A stretch of DNA of 64,000 bases, taken from NCBI GenBank assembly GCA_963814745.1, contig CAWFEA010000004.1:868001-932000 (forward strand), in the 5' to 3' direction. This DNA comes from CAWBRT01 sp963814745 (lineage in GTDB: Bacteria > Acidobacteriota > Terriglobia > Terriglobales > Acidobacteriaceae). The notes below the pieces were generated by a model, which was not told the origin of the DNA, did no database searches, and was given only the letters and a program-made list of their open reading frames with translations. Position 1 is the first letter of the stretch; every line of letters starts with the position of its first letter. Below, piece after piece: positions 47,103 to 54,718 of the stretch. The translations under genes and the position numbers were made by a program.

Positions 47103-48614
47103 CTACTCCGCTGCCTTCCTCGCCTGTTGCGGTTTCCAGCGCAGCACCGGCTTGCGGGCCGCCGTCACCTCGTCGAGGCGGGAGATGCGCGTATTGTGCG
47201 GCGCATTCAATACCGTCGCCGGCTCTTGCGCGCACTCTTCGGCGATGGCTTTCATGGCGTCGACAAACAGGTCGAGTTCTTCTTTCGACTCGCTCTCCGT
47301 CGGCTCGATCATGAGCGCGCCGTGCACCACCAGCGGGAACGACACCGTGTAGGGATGGAAGCCGTAGTCGATGAGCCGCTTGGCGATGTCGCCGGTCTTG
47401 ACGCCGTACGGCTGTTGCAGCTTATCGCTGAACACCACCTCGTGCATGCTCGGCGTCCGGTAAGGCAGATCGTAACTGGATTCGAGTTGCTTGCGGAGGT
47501 AGTTGGCGTTGAGCACGGCGTCTTCGGTGGTCTGTCGCAGGCCGTCGGGGCCGTTGGCCATGATGTAGGCCAGCGCCCGCACCAGCATGCCGAAGTTGCC
47601 GTAGAACATGCGCACCCGGCCGATGGATTGGGGACGGTTGTAGTCGAAGCCGAGCATGCCGTCGGCGCGCTCGACGACCACCGGAACCGGCAGAAACGGC
47701 TCCATGAATTGCTTGCAGGCCACCGGACCGGAACCCGGACCGCCGCCGCCGTGCGGAGTGGAAAAAGTCTTGTGCAAATTCAGGTGCATGACATCGACGC
47801 CGAAGTCGCCGGGACGGGTCTTGCCGACCAGGGCGTTCATGTTGGCTCCATCCATGTAGAGCAGACCGCCTTTAGCGTGGACGATCTCGGCGATGCGGCC
47901 GATCTGGTGATCGAAGACGCCGAGGGTATTGGGATTGGTCAGCATCAGCCCGGCAACGTCTTCGTTCATCTGCGCTTCGAGGGCCGCGAGCTCGACCTCG
48001 CCACGCTGATCGGAGCGGAGGTTCTCGACCTGGTAGCCGACCATGGCGGCGGTGGCGGGATTGGTGCCGTGAGCGGAGTCGGGGATCAGAATCTTCTTGC
48101 GCGGGTTTCCCCGGGATTCCTGACAGGCGCGGATCAGCAGAATGCCGGTCAGCTCGCCGTGCGCGCCGGCCGCCGGTTGCAGGGTGATGGCATCCATGCC
48201 GGTGATTTCGATGAGCTGATCGGAGAGTGTCTTCAGAATTCGCAGCGCGCCCTGGGAGGCTTTCTCCGGCTGATAGGGGTGGGCATTGGCCAGGCCGTCG
48301 AGGCGCGAGACGAACTCGTTCACCCGCGGGTTGTACTTCATGGTGCAGGAGCCCAGCGGATACAGGCCGTGATCGAGCGCATAATTCCAGGTCGACATGC
48401 GGGTGAAGTGGCGAATGATTTCGACTTCGCTGACCTCCGGCATATTGCCGAGGTCCTGGCGTGCGGCCTTGCCGAGCAATTCTTTTTCGTCGACTTCAGG
48501 AACGTCGAGCGGCGGCAGGCGATAAGCGCGTTTCCCCGGCGACGACTTCTCGAAGATCAAGCCTTCGTTCTGGCTGATGTGGGTTGTAGCCTTGGTGATT
48601 CGGTTGTTCGCCAT
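47103..48614 (-). CDS. gcvPB: Glycine dehydrogenase (decarboxylating) subunit 2
   Basis: The PLP-binding half of the two-subunit P-protein. The PLP lysine is in DVMHLNLHKTFSTPHGGGGP. Other typical segments are SCTMKYNPRVNEF and LQPAAGAHGELTGILLIRA. 503 residues is normal. Its ATG shares a base with the gcvPA stop (TAATG), and GGGGAGG precedes it. Confidence 0.95.
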   Translation of the reverse strand: MANNRITKATTHISQNEGLIFEKSSPGKRAYRLPPLDVPEVDEKELLGKAARQDLGNMPEVSEVEIIRHFTRMSTWNYALDHGLYPLGSCTMKYNPRVNEFVSRLDGLANAHPYQPEKASQGALRILKTLSDQLIEITGMDAITLQPAAGAHGELTGILLIRACQESRGNPRKKILIPDSAHGTNPATAAMVGYQVENLRSDQRGEVELAALEAQMNEDVAGLMLTNPNTLGVFDHQIGRIAEIVHAKGGLLYMDGANMNALVGKTRPGDFGVDVMHLNLHKTFSTPHGGGGPGSGPVACKQFMEPFLPVPVVVERADGMLGFDYNRPQSIGRVRMFYGNFGMLVRALAYIMANGPDGLRQTTEDAVLNANYLRKQLESSYDLPYRTPSMHEVVFSDKLQQPYGVKTGDIAKRLIDYGFHPYTVSFPLVVHGALMIEPTESESKEELDLFVDAMKAIAEECAQEPATVLNAPHNTRISRLDEVTAARKPVLRWKPQQARKAAE

Positions 48615-49936
48615 TAGCGCACCTCCCCGCTGGCGAGATCGATTTGCGCTCGTGTATTCAACTCCGTGCAGCACCAGACGGCGGCGTTGCCCAGCTCCGG
48701 ATAAAACTTGATGAGCGGAAAGCCGGCGATGACCTGCTTGTCGGCCAGCCGATGAGAGATGACGTATGGGTCTTCTTGCGTCTGCACCACAAATTCGTTG
48801 AAGCGCGGCGATCGGTCGAAGAGAATCTTGCCGTTCTTGGCGAACTGCCGGCGGGCGTAGGCGGCCTTGGCCAAGTTCTGCCTGGCCAGCTCCTTCAGTC
48901 CCTCGCGGCCATAGATGCTCATGAAGATGTTCGCCATGAGCGCGATCAGCGCCTGGTTGGTGCAGATGTTGGAAGTCGCTTTCTCACGGCGGATGTGCTG
49001 CTCGCGGGTGGAGAGCGTCAGCACGAAACCGCGCTTGCCGTTGCGGTCGCGGGTTTCGCCAACGAGGCGGCCGGGAATCTGGCGCACGAAGCGCTCCTTG
49101 GCGCCGATGACGCCGGCATAAGGCCCGCCGAAGCCGAGGGGAATGCCGAACGATTGCGCTTCCATGGCGACGATGTCGGCCTCCGACGGAGGCTTCACCA
49201 CGCCCAGCGAAAGCGCCTCGGCGATGGAGACCACCAGCAACGAGCCGTTCTTGTGCACGATCTCGGCCAACTCGGCGACATCTTCGATGGTGCCGAAGAA
49301 GTTAGGCGATTGGATGAGCAGGCACGCGGTTCCAGGGGTGAGCGCCTTTTTCAGCGCGGCCACATCGACACCACCCTGGTCGCCGAAGCCGACCTCGTTG
49401 ACCGGCACACCCTGGTAGCGGGCGTAAGTGCGCATGACCTCGCGGTATTCCGGATGCACGCTGCGCGCCACCAGCGCCGAGCCGCGGCCGGTGAGGCGCA
49501 TGGCCATCATCAAGGCTTCGGCCGAGGCGGTCGAACCATCGTACATGGAAGCGTTGGCGACATCCATGCCGGTCAGTTCGCAGATCATGGTCTGGAACTC
49601 GAAGATCGATTGCAGCGTTCCCTGCGCGATTTCCGGCTGATACGGGGTGTAGGCGGTGAAGAATTCGCCGCGCGAGATCAGCGAGTCGATGACCACCGGA
49701 CGATAGTGGTTATAGGCGCCGGCGCCGAGGAACATGGCGTAGCCGTGGCCGGTCTCCGCTGCCCGGGCGCGGAACCAGGAGACGATTTCTGCTTCCGACA
49801 TCGGCGGCGGAATCTTCAGGTCGCGCTGGAGGCGGAATTGCTCTGGGATCGGCGCGAACAGTTCATCGACCGAGCGCGCGCCAATGGCGCGCAGCATCTG
49901 CTCGCGATCGTCTTTGGAGTTGGGAAGATATCGCAT
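48614..49936 (-). CDS. gcvPA: Glycine dehydrogenase (decarboxylating) subunit 1
   Basis: The N-terminal-like subunit of the P-protein. It shows RYLPNSKDDREQMLRAIG at the start and YTPYQPEIAQGTLQSIFEFQ, TGMDVANASMYDGSTASAEA, LGFGGPYAGVIGAKERFVRQ. Length 440 is usual. It forms a heterotetramer with GcvPB, decarboxylates glycine and passes the aminomethyl group to GcvH. Confidence 0.95.
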   Translation of the reverse strand: MRYLPNSKDDREQMLRAIGARSVDELFAPIPEQFRLQRDLKIPPPMSEAEIVSWFRARAAETGHGYAMFLGAGAYNHYRPVVIDSLISRGEFFTAYTPYQPEIAQGTLQSIFEFQTMICELTGMDVANASMYDGSTASAEALMMAMRLTGRGSALVARSVHPEYREVMRTYARYQGVPVNEVGFGDQGGVDVAALKKALTPGTACLLIQSPNFFGTIEDVAELAEIVHKNGSLLVVSIAEALSLGVVKPPSEADIVAMEAQSFGIPLGFGGPYAGVIGAKERFVRQIPGRLVGETRDRNGKRGFVLTLSTREQHIRREKATSNICTNQALIALMANIFMSIYGREGLKELARQNLAKAAYARRQFAKNGKILFDRSPRFNEFVVQTQEDPYVISHRLADKQVIAGFPLIKFYPELGNAAVWCCTELNTRAQIDLASGEVR

Positions 49937-50131
49937 GGAATTTTGCTGCCCATCTCGGCGGTGAGCGCGGTCGCCGCCGGCCCGCCAAGCACCACCAATG
50001 CGCCTGCCGAAGACTGGCCGTCCGCTTGCCGCCGGAAAGGAATTAGCTCGATCCGCAGCCCGCCAATTCCTGTGATTTGCTTGCGTCCCTTATCCGGCCG
50101 CGCCGGCTTCGGGACAGTCTCACCGAATGCG

Positions 50132-50515
50132 TCAGTGCTCTTCGGCGACGAACTTTTCGTAATCGGCGGTCGTCAGCAGCGCCTTCAGCTCGGCGGGGTC
50201 CTTGACCGTGATCTTAACCATCCAGGCCGCGTGCGCATCCTGGTTGACCTTTTCCGGCGCGGTGGCCAGTTCCTGGTTGACCTCGGTCACGGTGCCGCTG
50301 ACGGGGGCGTAAAGATCGGAGACGGCCTTGACCGACTCGACGGTGCCGAACGCCTTGCCTTGTTCGATCTCCGCGCCCGGCTTGGGAAGCTCGACGAACA
50401 CGATGTCGCCCAGCGAATTCTGGGCGTGATCGGTAATGCCAACCGTGGCCGCAGTGCCATCGACCTTGATCCACTCGTGCTCTTTGGTGTACTTGAAATC
50501 GGCTGGATAAGCCAT
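50132..50515 (-). CDS. gcvH: Glycine cleavage system H protein
   Basis: Lipoyl carrier of the glycine cleavage system. The lipoylated Lys is in FGTVESVKAVSDLYAPVSG; the start YPADFKYTKEHEWIKVDG and C-terminus LTTADYEKFVAEEH are typical. GGGAGAGACAC precedes ATG 50515. 127 residues is the normal length. It lies between gcvT and gcvPA. Confidence 0.96.
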   Translation of the reverse strand: MAYPADFKYTKEHEWIKVDGTAATVGITDHAQNSLGDIVFVELPKPGAEIEQGKAFGTVESVKAVSDLYAPVSGTVTEVNQELATAPEKVNQDAHAAWMVKITVKDPAELKALLTTADYEKFVAEEH

Positions 50516-50595
50516 GCCTGTGTCTCTCCCTGAAAAATGGCGTGTACTACCGGACCCGGGCCCGCGCTGCATATTTACGATCAACGCCGGATGAT

Positions 50596-51747
50596 TTAAG
50601 CCTTCTTCTCCGGCTTCGGGCGCTTGTAAAACGGTGTCGCAATGACCTTGCACTTTACCTTTTGCCCGCGGATCTCTACTGCTACCTCGCTGCCGGGGGC
50701 CGACGCGGCGACCGGCAAGTAGGCCAGCGCCACATTCTTTTTGAGAAAGGGCGCCGGCGAACCGCTGGTGACGAACCCGATCTCGGCTCCCGCCAGATCG
50801 AACACCTTGTAACCGTCGCGGGGAATGCCGCGCTCGATGGGCTCAAGTCCGACCAGCATGCGCTTGAGGCCTTCGGCCCGCTGCTTTTCCAGCGCCGCGC
50901 GCCCGGTGAAATCGCCTTTGTCCATCTTCAGGAAGCGATCTAAACGGGCTTCCCAGGCGGTAATGCTGTCGGAGATTTCATGTCCATAGAGCGAAAGCGC
51001 TCCCTCCAGCCGCAGGGTGTTGCGCGCGCCCAGGCCGCAGGGCAACAGATTGAATTCCTTACCGGCCGCGAGAATTTCCCGCCATACCCGGGCGCTGGTC
51101 TCGGCGTCGGAAGGAATGTAAATCTCAAAGCCGTCCTCGGCGGTGTAGCCGGTGCGCGCAATCAACACGTTCGCAAGGCCGCACACCATGCCCCAGGTGA
51201 ACCAGTAGAACTTCACCTGCGCAAGATCGGCGTCGGTCAGCTTCTGCAAGACCTTGACGGCATTCGGCCCCTGGATGGCGATCTGGGTGAAATTGTCGCT
51301 CAGGTTCTCGACCGCGCAGTCAAACCCTTCCGCCTGCTGCCGCACCCAACCGTAATCCTTGGCGTTGTTGCCGGCGTTGATGACCAGCAGAAAGTCGTCG
51401 GCGGCGAGGCGATGGACGATGACGTCGTCCACGAACGTCCCCTCGGGATACAACAGAGCCGAGTATTGCGCCTGGCCAACCACCAGCCGGGAAGCGTCGT
51501 TCATGGTCATCTGCTGAATCGCCCGAAGCGCGTCGCGACCGGCGACCCGGATGTCGCCCATGTGGCTGACGTCAAAGATGCCCACGCTGTTGCGCACCGC
51601 GAGGTGCTCGGCGATCAGCCCGCCGGCTTTGGGATATTCGACCGGCATATCCCAACCGTTGAACTCCACCATCTTCGCGCCCATCTGGCGGTGGACGGCA
51701 TTGAGGGCTGTCTTGCGGACGGATACCACCTCAGAGCTGAGAGTCAT
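50596..51747 (-). CDS. gcvT: Aminomethyltransferase (glycine cleavage T protein)
   Basis: T protein moves the methylene group to tetrahydrofolate and releases ammonia. Key segments are DVSHMGDIRVAGRDALRAIQ, RTGYTAEDGFEIYIPSDAE, ARNTLRLEGALSLYGHEI and GFVTSGSPAPFLKKNVALAY. It heads the operon gcvT-gcvH-gcvPA-gcvPB. The first seven codons and the upstream 80 bases belong to a 102-bp block that is repeated exactly 1008 bases further out. No glycine riboswitch is recognisable upstream. Confidence 0.95.
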   Translation of the reverse strand: MTLSSEVVSVRKTALNAVHRQMGAKMVEFNGWDMPVEYPKAGGLIAEHLAVRNSVGIFDVSHMGDIRVAGRDALRAIQQMTMNDASRLVVGQAQYSALLYPEGTFVDDVIVHRLAADDFLLVINAGNNAKDYGWVRQQAEGFDCAVENLSDNFTQIAIQGPNAVKVLQKLTDADLAQVKFYWFTWGMVCGLANVLIARTGYTAEDGFEIYIPSDAETSARVWREILAAGKEFNLLPCGLGARNTLRLEGALSLYGHEISDSITAWEARLDRFLKMDKGDFTGRAALEKQRAEGLKRMLVGLEPIERGIPRDGYKVFDLAGAEIGFVTSGSPAPFLKKNVALAYLPVAASAPGSEVAVEIRGQKVKCKVIATPFYKRPKPEKKA

Positions 51748-51827
51748 CGAAACCTTCGCGCGAAAAAATGTCCTAAGCGTTTGAACTTTGTACCTTAACA
51801 CGCGCTCAAGGACGGGTCAACGGAGCG
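51726..51827 (-). repeat. 102-bp perfect direct repeat, inner copy (gcvT start region)
   Basis: Covers the first seven codons of gcvT, its start codon and about 80 bases upstream. It is identical to 52734-52835. The two copies bracket 906 bases that contain the brnT/brnA pair. Confidence 0.9.
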
Positions 51828-51860
51828 CCGGGGGCGGTTGCGAGGCAGGGGTCATTATGC

Positions 51861-51904
51861 GTGGTTGGCATAGTTTTAGAAACCGTGGCTGGCACAGTTT
51901 TAGA
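51861..51904 (+). repeat. Two 20-bp direct repeats inside the BrnTA segment
   Basis: Two 20-bp copies (51861-51880 and 51885-51904) follow the pattern GTGGYTGGCAYAGTTTTAGA. They lie just inside the left 102-bp repeat. Repeated TGGCAYAGTTTTAGA blocks recall subterminal repeats of some insertion sequences, so this may be a remnant IS end. Confidence 0.5.
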
Positions 51905-52009
51905 GTAGAGCTTTCCCATGTGTGCAGCGTCGCGGATGGGTACGAGAGATTCCTAATCCAGCACATCTCACCAACCTAAAAATAATTTTTTTGTCAGTAC
52001 AGAAAACTA

Positions 52010-52038
52010 TTGGACATCTTGCTTTTTGTGCGTACAAT
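52010..52038 (+). promoter_or_regulatory. Promoter of brnTA
   Basis: TTGGAC (52010-52015), 17 bases, TACAAT (52033-52038). The predicted transcript start, about 52045, falls on the GTG start codon of brnT at 52046, so the mRNA may be leaderless. Confidence 0.55.
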
Positions 52039-52045
52039 CAAATAC

Positions 52046-52324
52046 GTGATCACGTGGAACGAAGCAAAGCGGAAAAGCAACCTCGAAAAGCACGAACTTG
52101 ATTTCGCTGATGCTTCGCTCGTCTACGACTCGCCGGACAAGGTGACCGTCGAATCGCCCCGCAACAACGAAGATCGGCTGCTCGACTTGGCAATGGTTGA
52201 GGATGCCGACACTGTTCTGGCGCTCGTTTACGTCAGACGCGGAGCCGACATTCACGTAATTTCATTCCGTAATGCATCGCGCAAGGAACGGAGGTTTTAT
52301 GAACACGCGCAGAAGCAAGACTAA
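52046..52324 (+). CDS. brnT: BrnT-family toxin
   Basis: BrnT is a type II ribonuclease toxin with a RelE-like fold. The family core is visible: ITWNEAKRKSNLEKHELDFA, DRLLDLAMVEDADTVLALVY and ISFRNASRKERRFYEH. From GTG 52046 the protein has 92 residues, the normal size; an upstream TTG (52010) overlaps the -35 box and is unlikely. The end overlaps brnA by 26 bases. Confidence 0.92.
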   Translation: MITWNEAKRKSNLEKHELDFADASLVYDSPDKVTVESPRNNEDRLLDLAMVEDADTVLALVYVRRGADIHVISFRNASRKERRFYEHAQKQD

Positions 52325-52613
52325 CTGGGAGAGGGTCAGACAGAGAGCCGCGAAAAATGCCCCTATTCCATACAGTCCTGAAGACGGTCCCTATGATCCA
52401 AACGATGAAAAGGCAACGGAGGAATATCTTTCGCAGGCGACCGTGCGGCGTCCGGGCCAGCGTGGGCCGCAAAAGACACCCACGAAGGAACGCATTACGC
52501 TTCGCCTCTCGCGGGAAGTTGTAGACCACTTTCGCGCAACCGGAGAGGGATGGCAAACGCGGATTGACGAGACATTGCAGAGAGTGATCCGGAAACCAAG
52601 GAAGCGAGCGTAA
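52299..52613 (+). CDS. brnA: BrnA-family antitoxin
   Basis: BrnA neutralises BrnT and represses the operon through a ribbon-helix-helix domain. The C-terminal segment TKERITLRLSREVVDHFRAT then GEGWQTRIDETLQRVI is that domain; the N-terminal part (DEKATEEYLSQATVRRPGQR) wraps the toxin. GGAGG precedes ATG 52299 inside the brnT end. Confidence 0.9.
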   Translation: MNTRRSKTNWERVRQRAAKNAPIPYSPEDGPYDPNDEKATEEYLSQATVRRPGQRGPQKTPTKERITLRLSREVVDHFRATGEGWQTRIDETLQRVIRKPRKRA

Positions 52614-52699
52614 GAGTCGATGATTTCAACTAAACTACTGATTCGACTTGCATCCAAAGTTCCCAGCTTGCGAAGTTCCCCTCTCCGTTCCGCGTGATT

Positions 52700-52730
52700 C
52701 CCAGAGTTGGAACGCCAACTCTGGACCACC
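52700..52730 (+). repeat. Palindrome CCCAG...CTGGACCACC at the cassette edge
   Basis: CCAGAGTTGG and CCAACTCTGG form a perfect ten-bp stem with an AACG loop, followed by ACCACC. It belongs to the same constant-frame palindrome group as 8389 and 18536 and lies four bases before the outer 102-bp repeat. Confidence 0.7.
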
Positions 52731-52733
52731 TTT

Positions 52734-52835
52734 CCACCTCAGAGCTGAGAGTCATCGAAACCTTCGCGCGAAAAAATGTCCTAAGCGTTTGAACTTTGTA
52801 CCTTAACACGCGCTCAAGGACGGGTCAACGGAGCG
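52734..52835 (-). repeat. 102-bp perfect direct repeat, outer copy
   Basis: Identical to 51726-51827. It carries a duplicate gcvT start codon (52755) with seven gcvT codons, after which the frame continues into unrelated sequence. It is therefore a dead copy of the gcvT start, or the original gcvT upstream region. Confidence 0.9.
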
Positions 52836-52891
52836 AGCAATGGGGTAATGTCCTAATTTCAATTTTGGCGCTACTCGCCGTGTTGGGGCTG

Positions 52892-53779
52892 CTAATCGGC
52901 CTCTTCACCCCAAGACTCGAAGCCCAAGATCGGTTTATGTCGAAAGTTAGGCCCTATATCTATCCAACCAGTATCGTCCGAGAGCAGATTATCGGGAAGC
53001 GCAGAACGCAGCCAGAATCTAGTGTGGTGTATTTTCCTTGCTACGTCGTGGTAGGTGATGCAACCCAGCACCCAGATACGCCTAACTTCTACTTTATTCC
53101 CTTTTGGGGTAAAGGCACTGCCAGTCTGATTACTGAACGGTGCGGCTATTACGGTTCCGGGAAAGATGACCTCACCGCGTCCACTGGCAGTGTCTTCGTC
53201 TGGGCATCTTATCAACTTGAAGTTCGGCCTAGTAGTAGTGTCGCCCATTACGGGAATCTCAATCGAAATCGCAGAATTTTCATTGAGCGCTGGAGCTGTC
53301 CCAAAATTCTTGACGACATATACACCCTCCAAATCCAACGTGACATGCACCTTGTTCCAGTCCGTTCGAGGTGGAGTAAATTGGAAAGTAGGGGCTTTCG
53401 TCAAGGTGAGTTGTCCTCCTGGGCCGACCCACGGGCGGTGCTGAATGTCGAAAGCCTGTTGAGCGATGTTGGCCTGTTTTTGGGCGGCTCTGGCCTGATC
53501 CTGCCAAATTTGCAGTTGGCGTTCGATCCTTTTGGCGTTGTCGATGGAATCACGAGCGGACTGAGTAACGGCATCAGTCGCTGCCTTGGCCTGTTTTTGA
53601 ATCTCGGGATATTGTCGGACGATCTCTCCGAGTTGCCCCTTCATCACCTTCAACTGGCTCCCGTAAATACAAACGGCTATGACGCCGACAATGACCAAAA
53701 TAACGTTGACCGACACCTGTATCCATTCGCGAACACGTTTCTCGGTTGGCTCTTTTTCTTTGTTGGCGCCGTGGTTCAT
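52892..53779 (-). CDS. Membrane-anchored coiled-coil protein, unknown
   Basis: One transmembrane helix (VSVNVILVIVGVIAVCIYGS) is followed by a coiled coil (IVRQYPEIQKQAKAATDAVT to AQKQANIAQQAF) and a beta-rich C-terminal domain (RPWVGPGGQLTLTKAPTFQF, TLDLEGVYVVKNFGTAPALN). AAAGGCGG before ATG 53779 sets the start. Such single-span coiled-coil proteins are frequent but unnamed. The plus-strand ORF over the same bases is a shadow. Confidence 0.72.
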   Translation of the reverse strand: MNHGANKEKEPTEKRVREWIQVSVNVILVIVGVIAVCIYGSQLKVMKGQLGEIVRQYPEIQKQAKAATDAVTQSARDSIDNAKRIERQLQIWQDQARAAQKQANIAQQAFDIQHRPWVGPGGQLTLTKAPTFQFTPPRTDWNKVHVTLDLEGVYVVKNFGTAPALNENSAISIEIPVMGDTTTRPNFKLIRCPDEDTASGRGEVIFPGTVIAAPFSNQTGSAFTPKGNKVEVRRIWVLGCITYHDVARKIHHTRFWLRSALPDNLLSDDTGWIDIGPNFRHKPILGFESWGEEAD

Positions 53780-53942
53780 GCTTGCCGCCTTTGGAAAATA
53801 ACTTAATGTAACATTCGGAGCACACTGAATGCCGCAATTCAAAGCACAAATTGGGACACTACCCTGGCCGCCCGATTGGTCCCGCCCCTTCGCCACTCTC
53901 TGCTACAGTGAGGGGATTGCTTGAGATGCAAATGGAGGCGCT

Positions 53943-54581
53943 ATGTATATTCCACCGGCATTCCAAGAGAATCGTATGGAGCGCCTCGCGGAACTGATAC
54001 GTGATTATCCGCTGGCAACGCTCGTCACCTTGGGCGGCAGCGGACTGATTGCCAGCCATGTCCCGCTCCTTTACGAGCCCTGTGCGGATTGCCCCGGCAT
54101 CCTGCGCGGCCATCTTGCACGGGCGAATGGGCAGTCCGAGGACTGGCGGTCAGAGGTGGACGCGCTGGCGATATTTCACGGACCGCAGGCTTACGTCAGC
54201 CCTTCCTGGTATGCCACTAAACAGCAGGGCGGGCGGGTGGTGCCGACCTGGAACTATGCCGTGGTTCACGCTTATGGGAAGTTGGAGGTCTACAGCGACG
54301 GCTCACGCCTGCGAAAGCATCTCGAATCGCTCACCGCCGCGCAGGAAAAAAGCTACTCGCCCTGGACGCTCGACGACGCTCCGCCGGAGTTCATCGACGA
54401 ACTCGTCAAGGCGATCGTGGGAATCGAAATCCGAATCACTCGCCTGGAGGGCAAGTGGAAGGTCAGCCAGAACCGTCCCGCCGAGGATCGCGCAGGCGTG
54501 ATTGCCGGACTGACGCGCCAAGGCGATGCCAACTCCGCGGCCATGGCCGAGCTGGTAGGTGAATGGTCGCCACAAAGATGA
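53943..54581 (+). CDS. FMN-binding negative transcriptional regulator, PaiB-type
   Basis: The start MYIPPAFQENRMERLAELIR and PLATLVTLGGSGLIASHVPL is that of PaiB-like proteins (split-barrel FMN-binding fold). QAYVSPSWYATKQQGGRVVP then TWNYAVVHAYG is the flavin pocket region. In Bacillus, PaiB affects sporulation and protease genes; elsewhere the role is unclear and it may be an enzyme. 212 residues is normal. It is divergent from the coiled-coil gene. Confidence 0.92.
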   Translation: MYIPPAFQENRMERLAELIRDYPLATLVTLGGSGLIASHVPLLYEPCADCPGILRGHLARANGQSEDWRSEVDALAIFHGPQAYVSPSWYATKQQGGRVVPTWNYAVVHAYGKLEVYSDGSRLRKHLESLTAAQEKSYSPWTLDDAPPEFIDELVKAIVGIEIRITRLEGKWKVSQNRPAEDRAGVIAGLTRQGDANSAAMAELVGEWSPQR

Positions 54582-54585
54582 CCGG

Positions 54586-54690
54586 CCCACGTCAGCCCCA
54601 ATCACCCCAGCGAGCAAAGCTCGCCGGGGACCCCGATCAGGGTGGGACGTGGGGCACCCGTCGTGACCAGAAATTGCCCCTACTACCAAA
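54586..54690. repeat. Compound palindromic element between PaiB and GWxTD genes
   Basis: CCCACGTC (54586-54594 region) pairs with GACGTGGG near 54646, followed by GCACCCGTCG. Inside is CCCCAGCGAGC/GCTCGCCGGGG (54602-54634). The segment ends with AAATTGCCCCTACTACC, resembling the end of the 177-bp element at 18424-18600, of which this is an inverted relative. Confidence 0.7.
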
Positions 54691-54718
54691 TGACGAACCG
54701 GAAGCGGGCGTGCGGCGG

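Noticed and set aside
48644..50533. Long plus-strand open frame over gcvPA and gcvH
   Set aside because: The minus strand encodes recognisable glycine cleavage proteins with overlapping start and stop signals; the plus frame has no family character. The same holds for 47070-48617.
51748..52009. Glycine riboswitch upstream of gcvT
   Set aside because: No glycine aptamer core was recognisable, and this region is interrupted by the cassette. A covariance-model search on 51748-52009 and 52756-52890 would decide.
52796..53806. 336-codon plus-strand open frame
   Set aside because: Its first residues come from the 102-bp repeat, and the minus-strand frame has a membrane helix, coiled coil and ribosome site, so the minus strand is the real gene.
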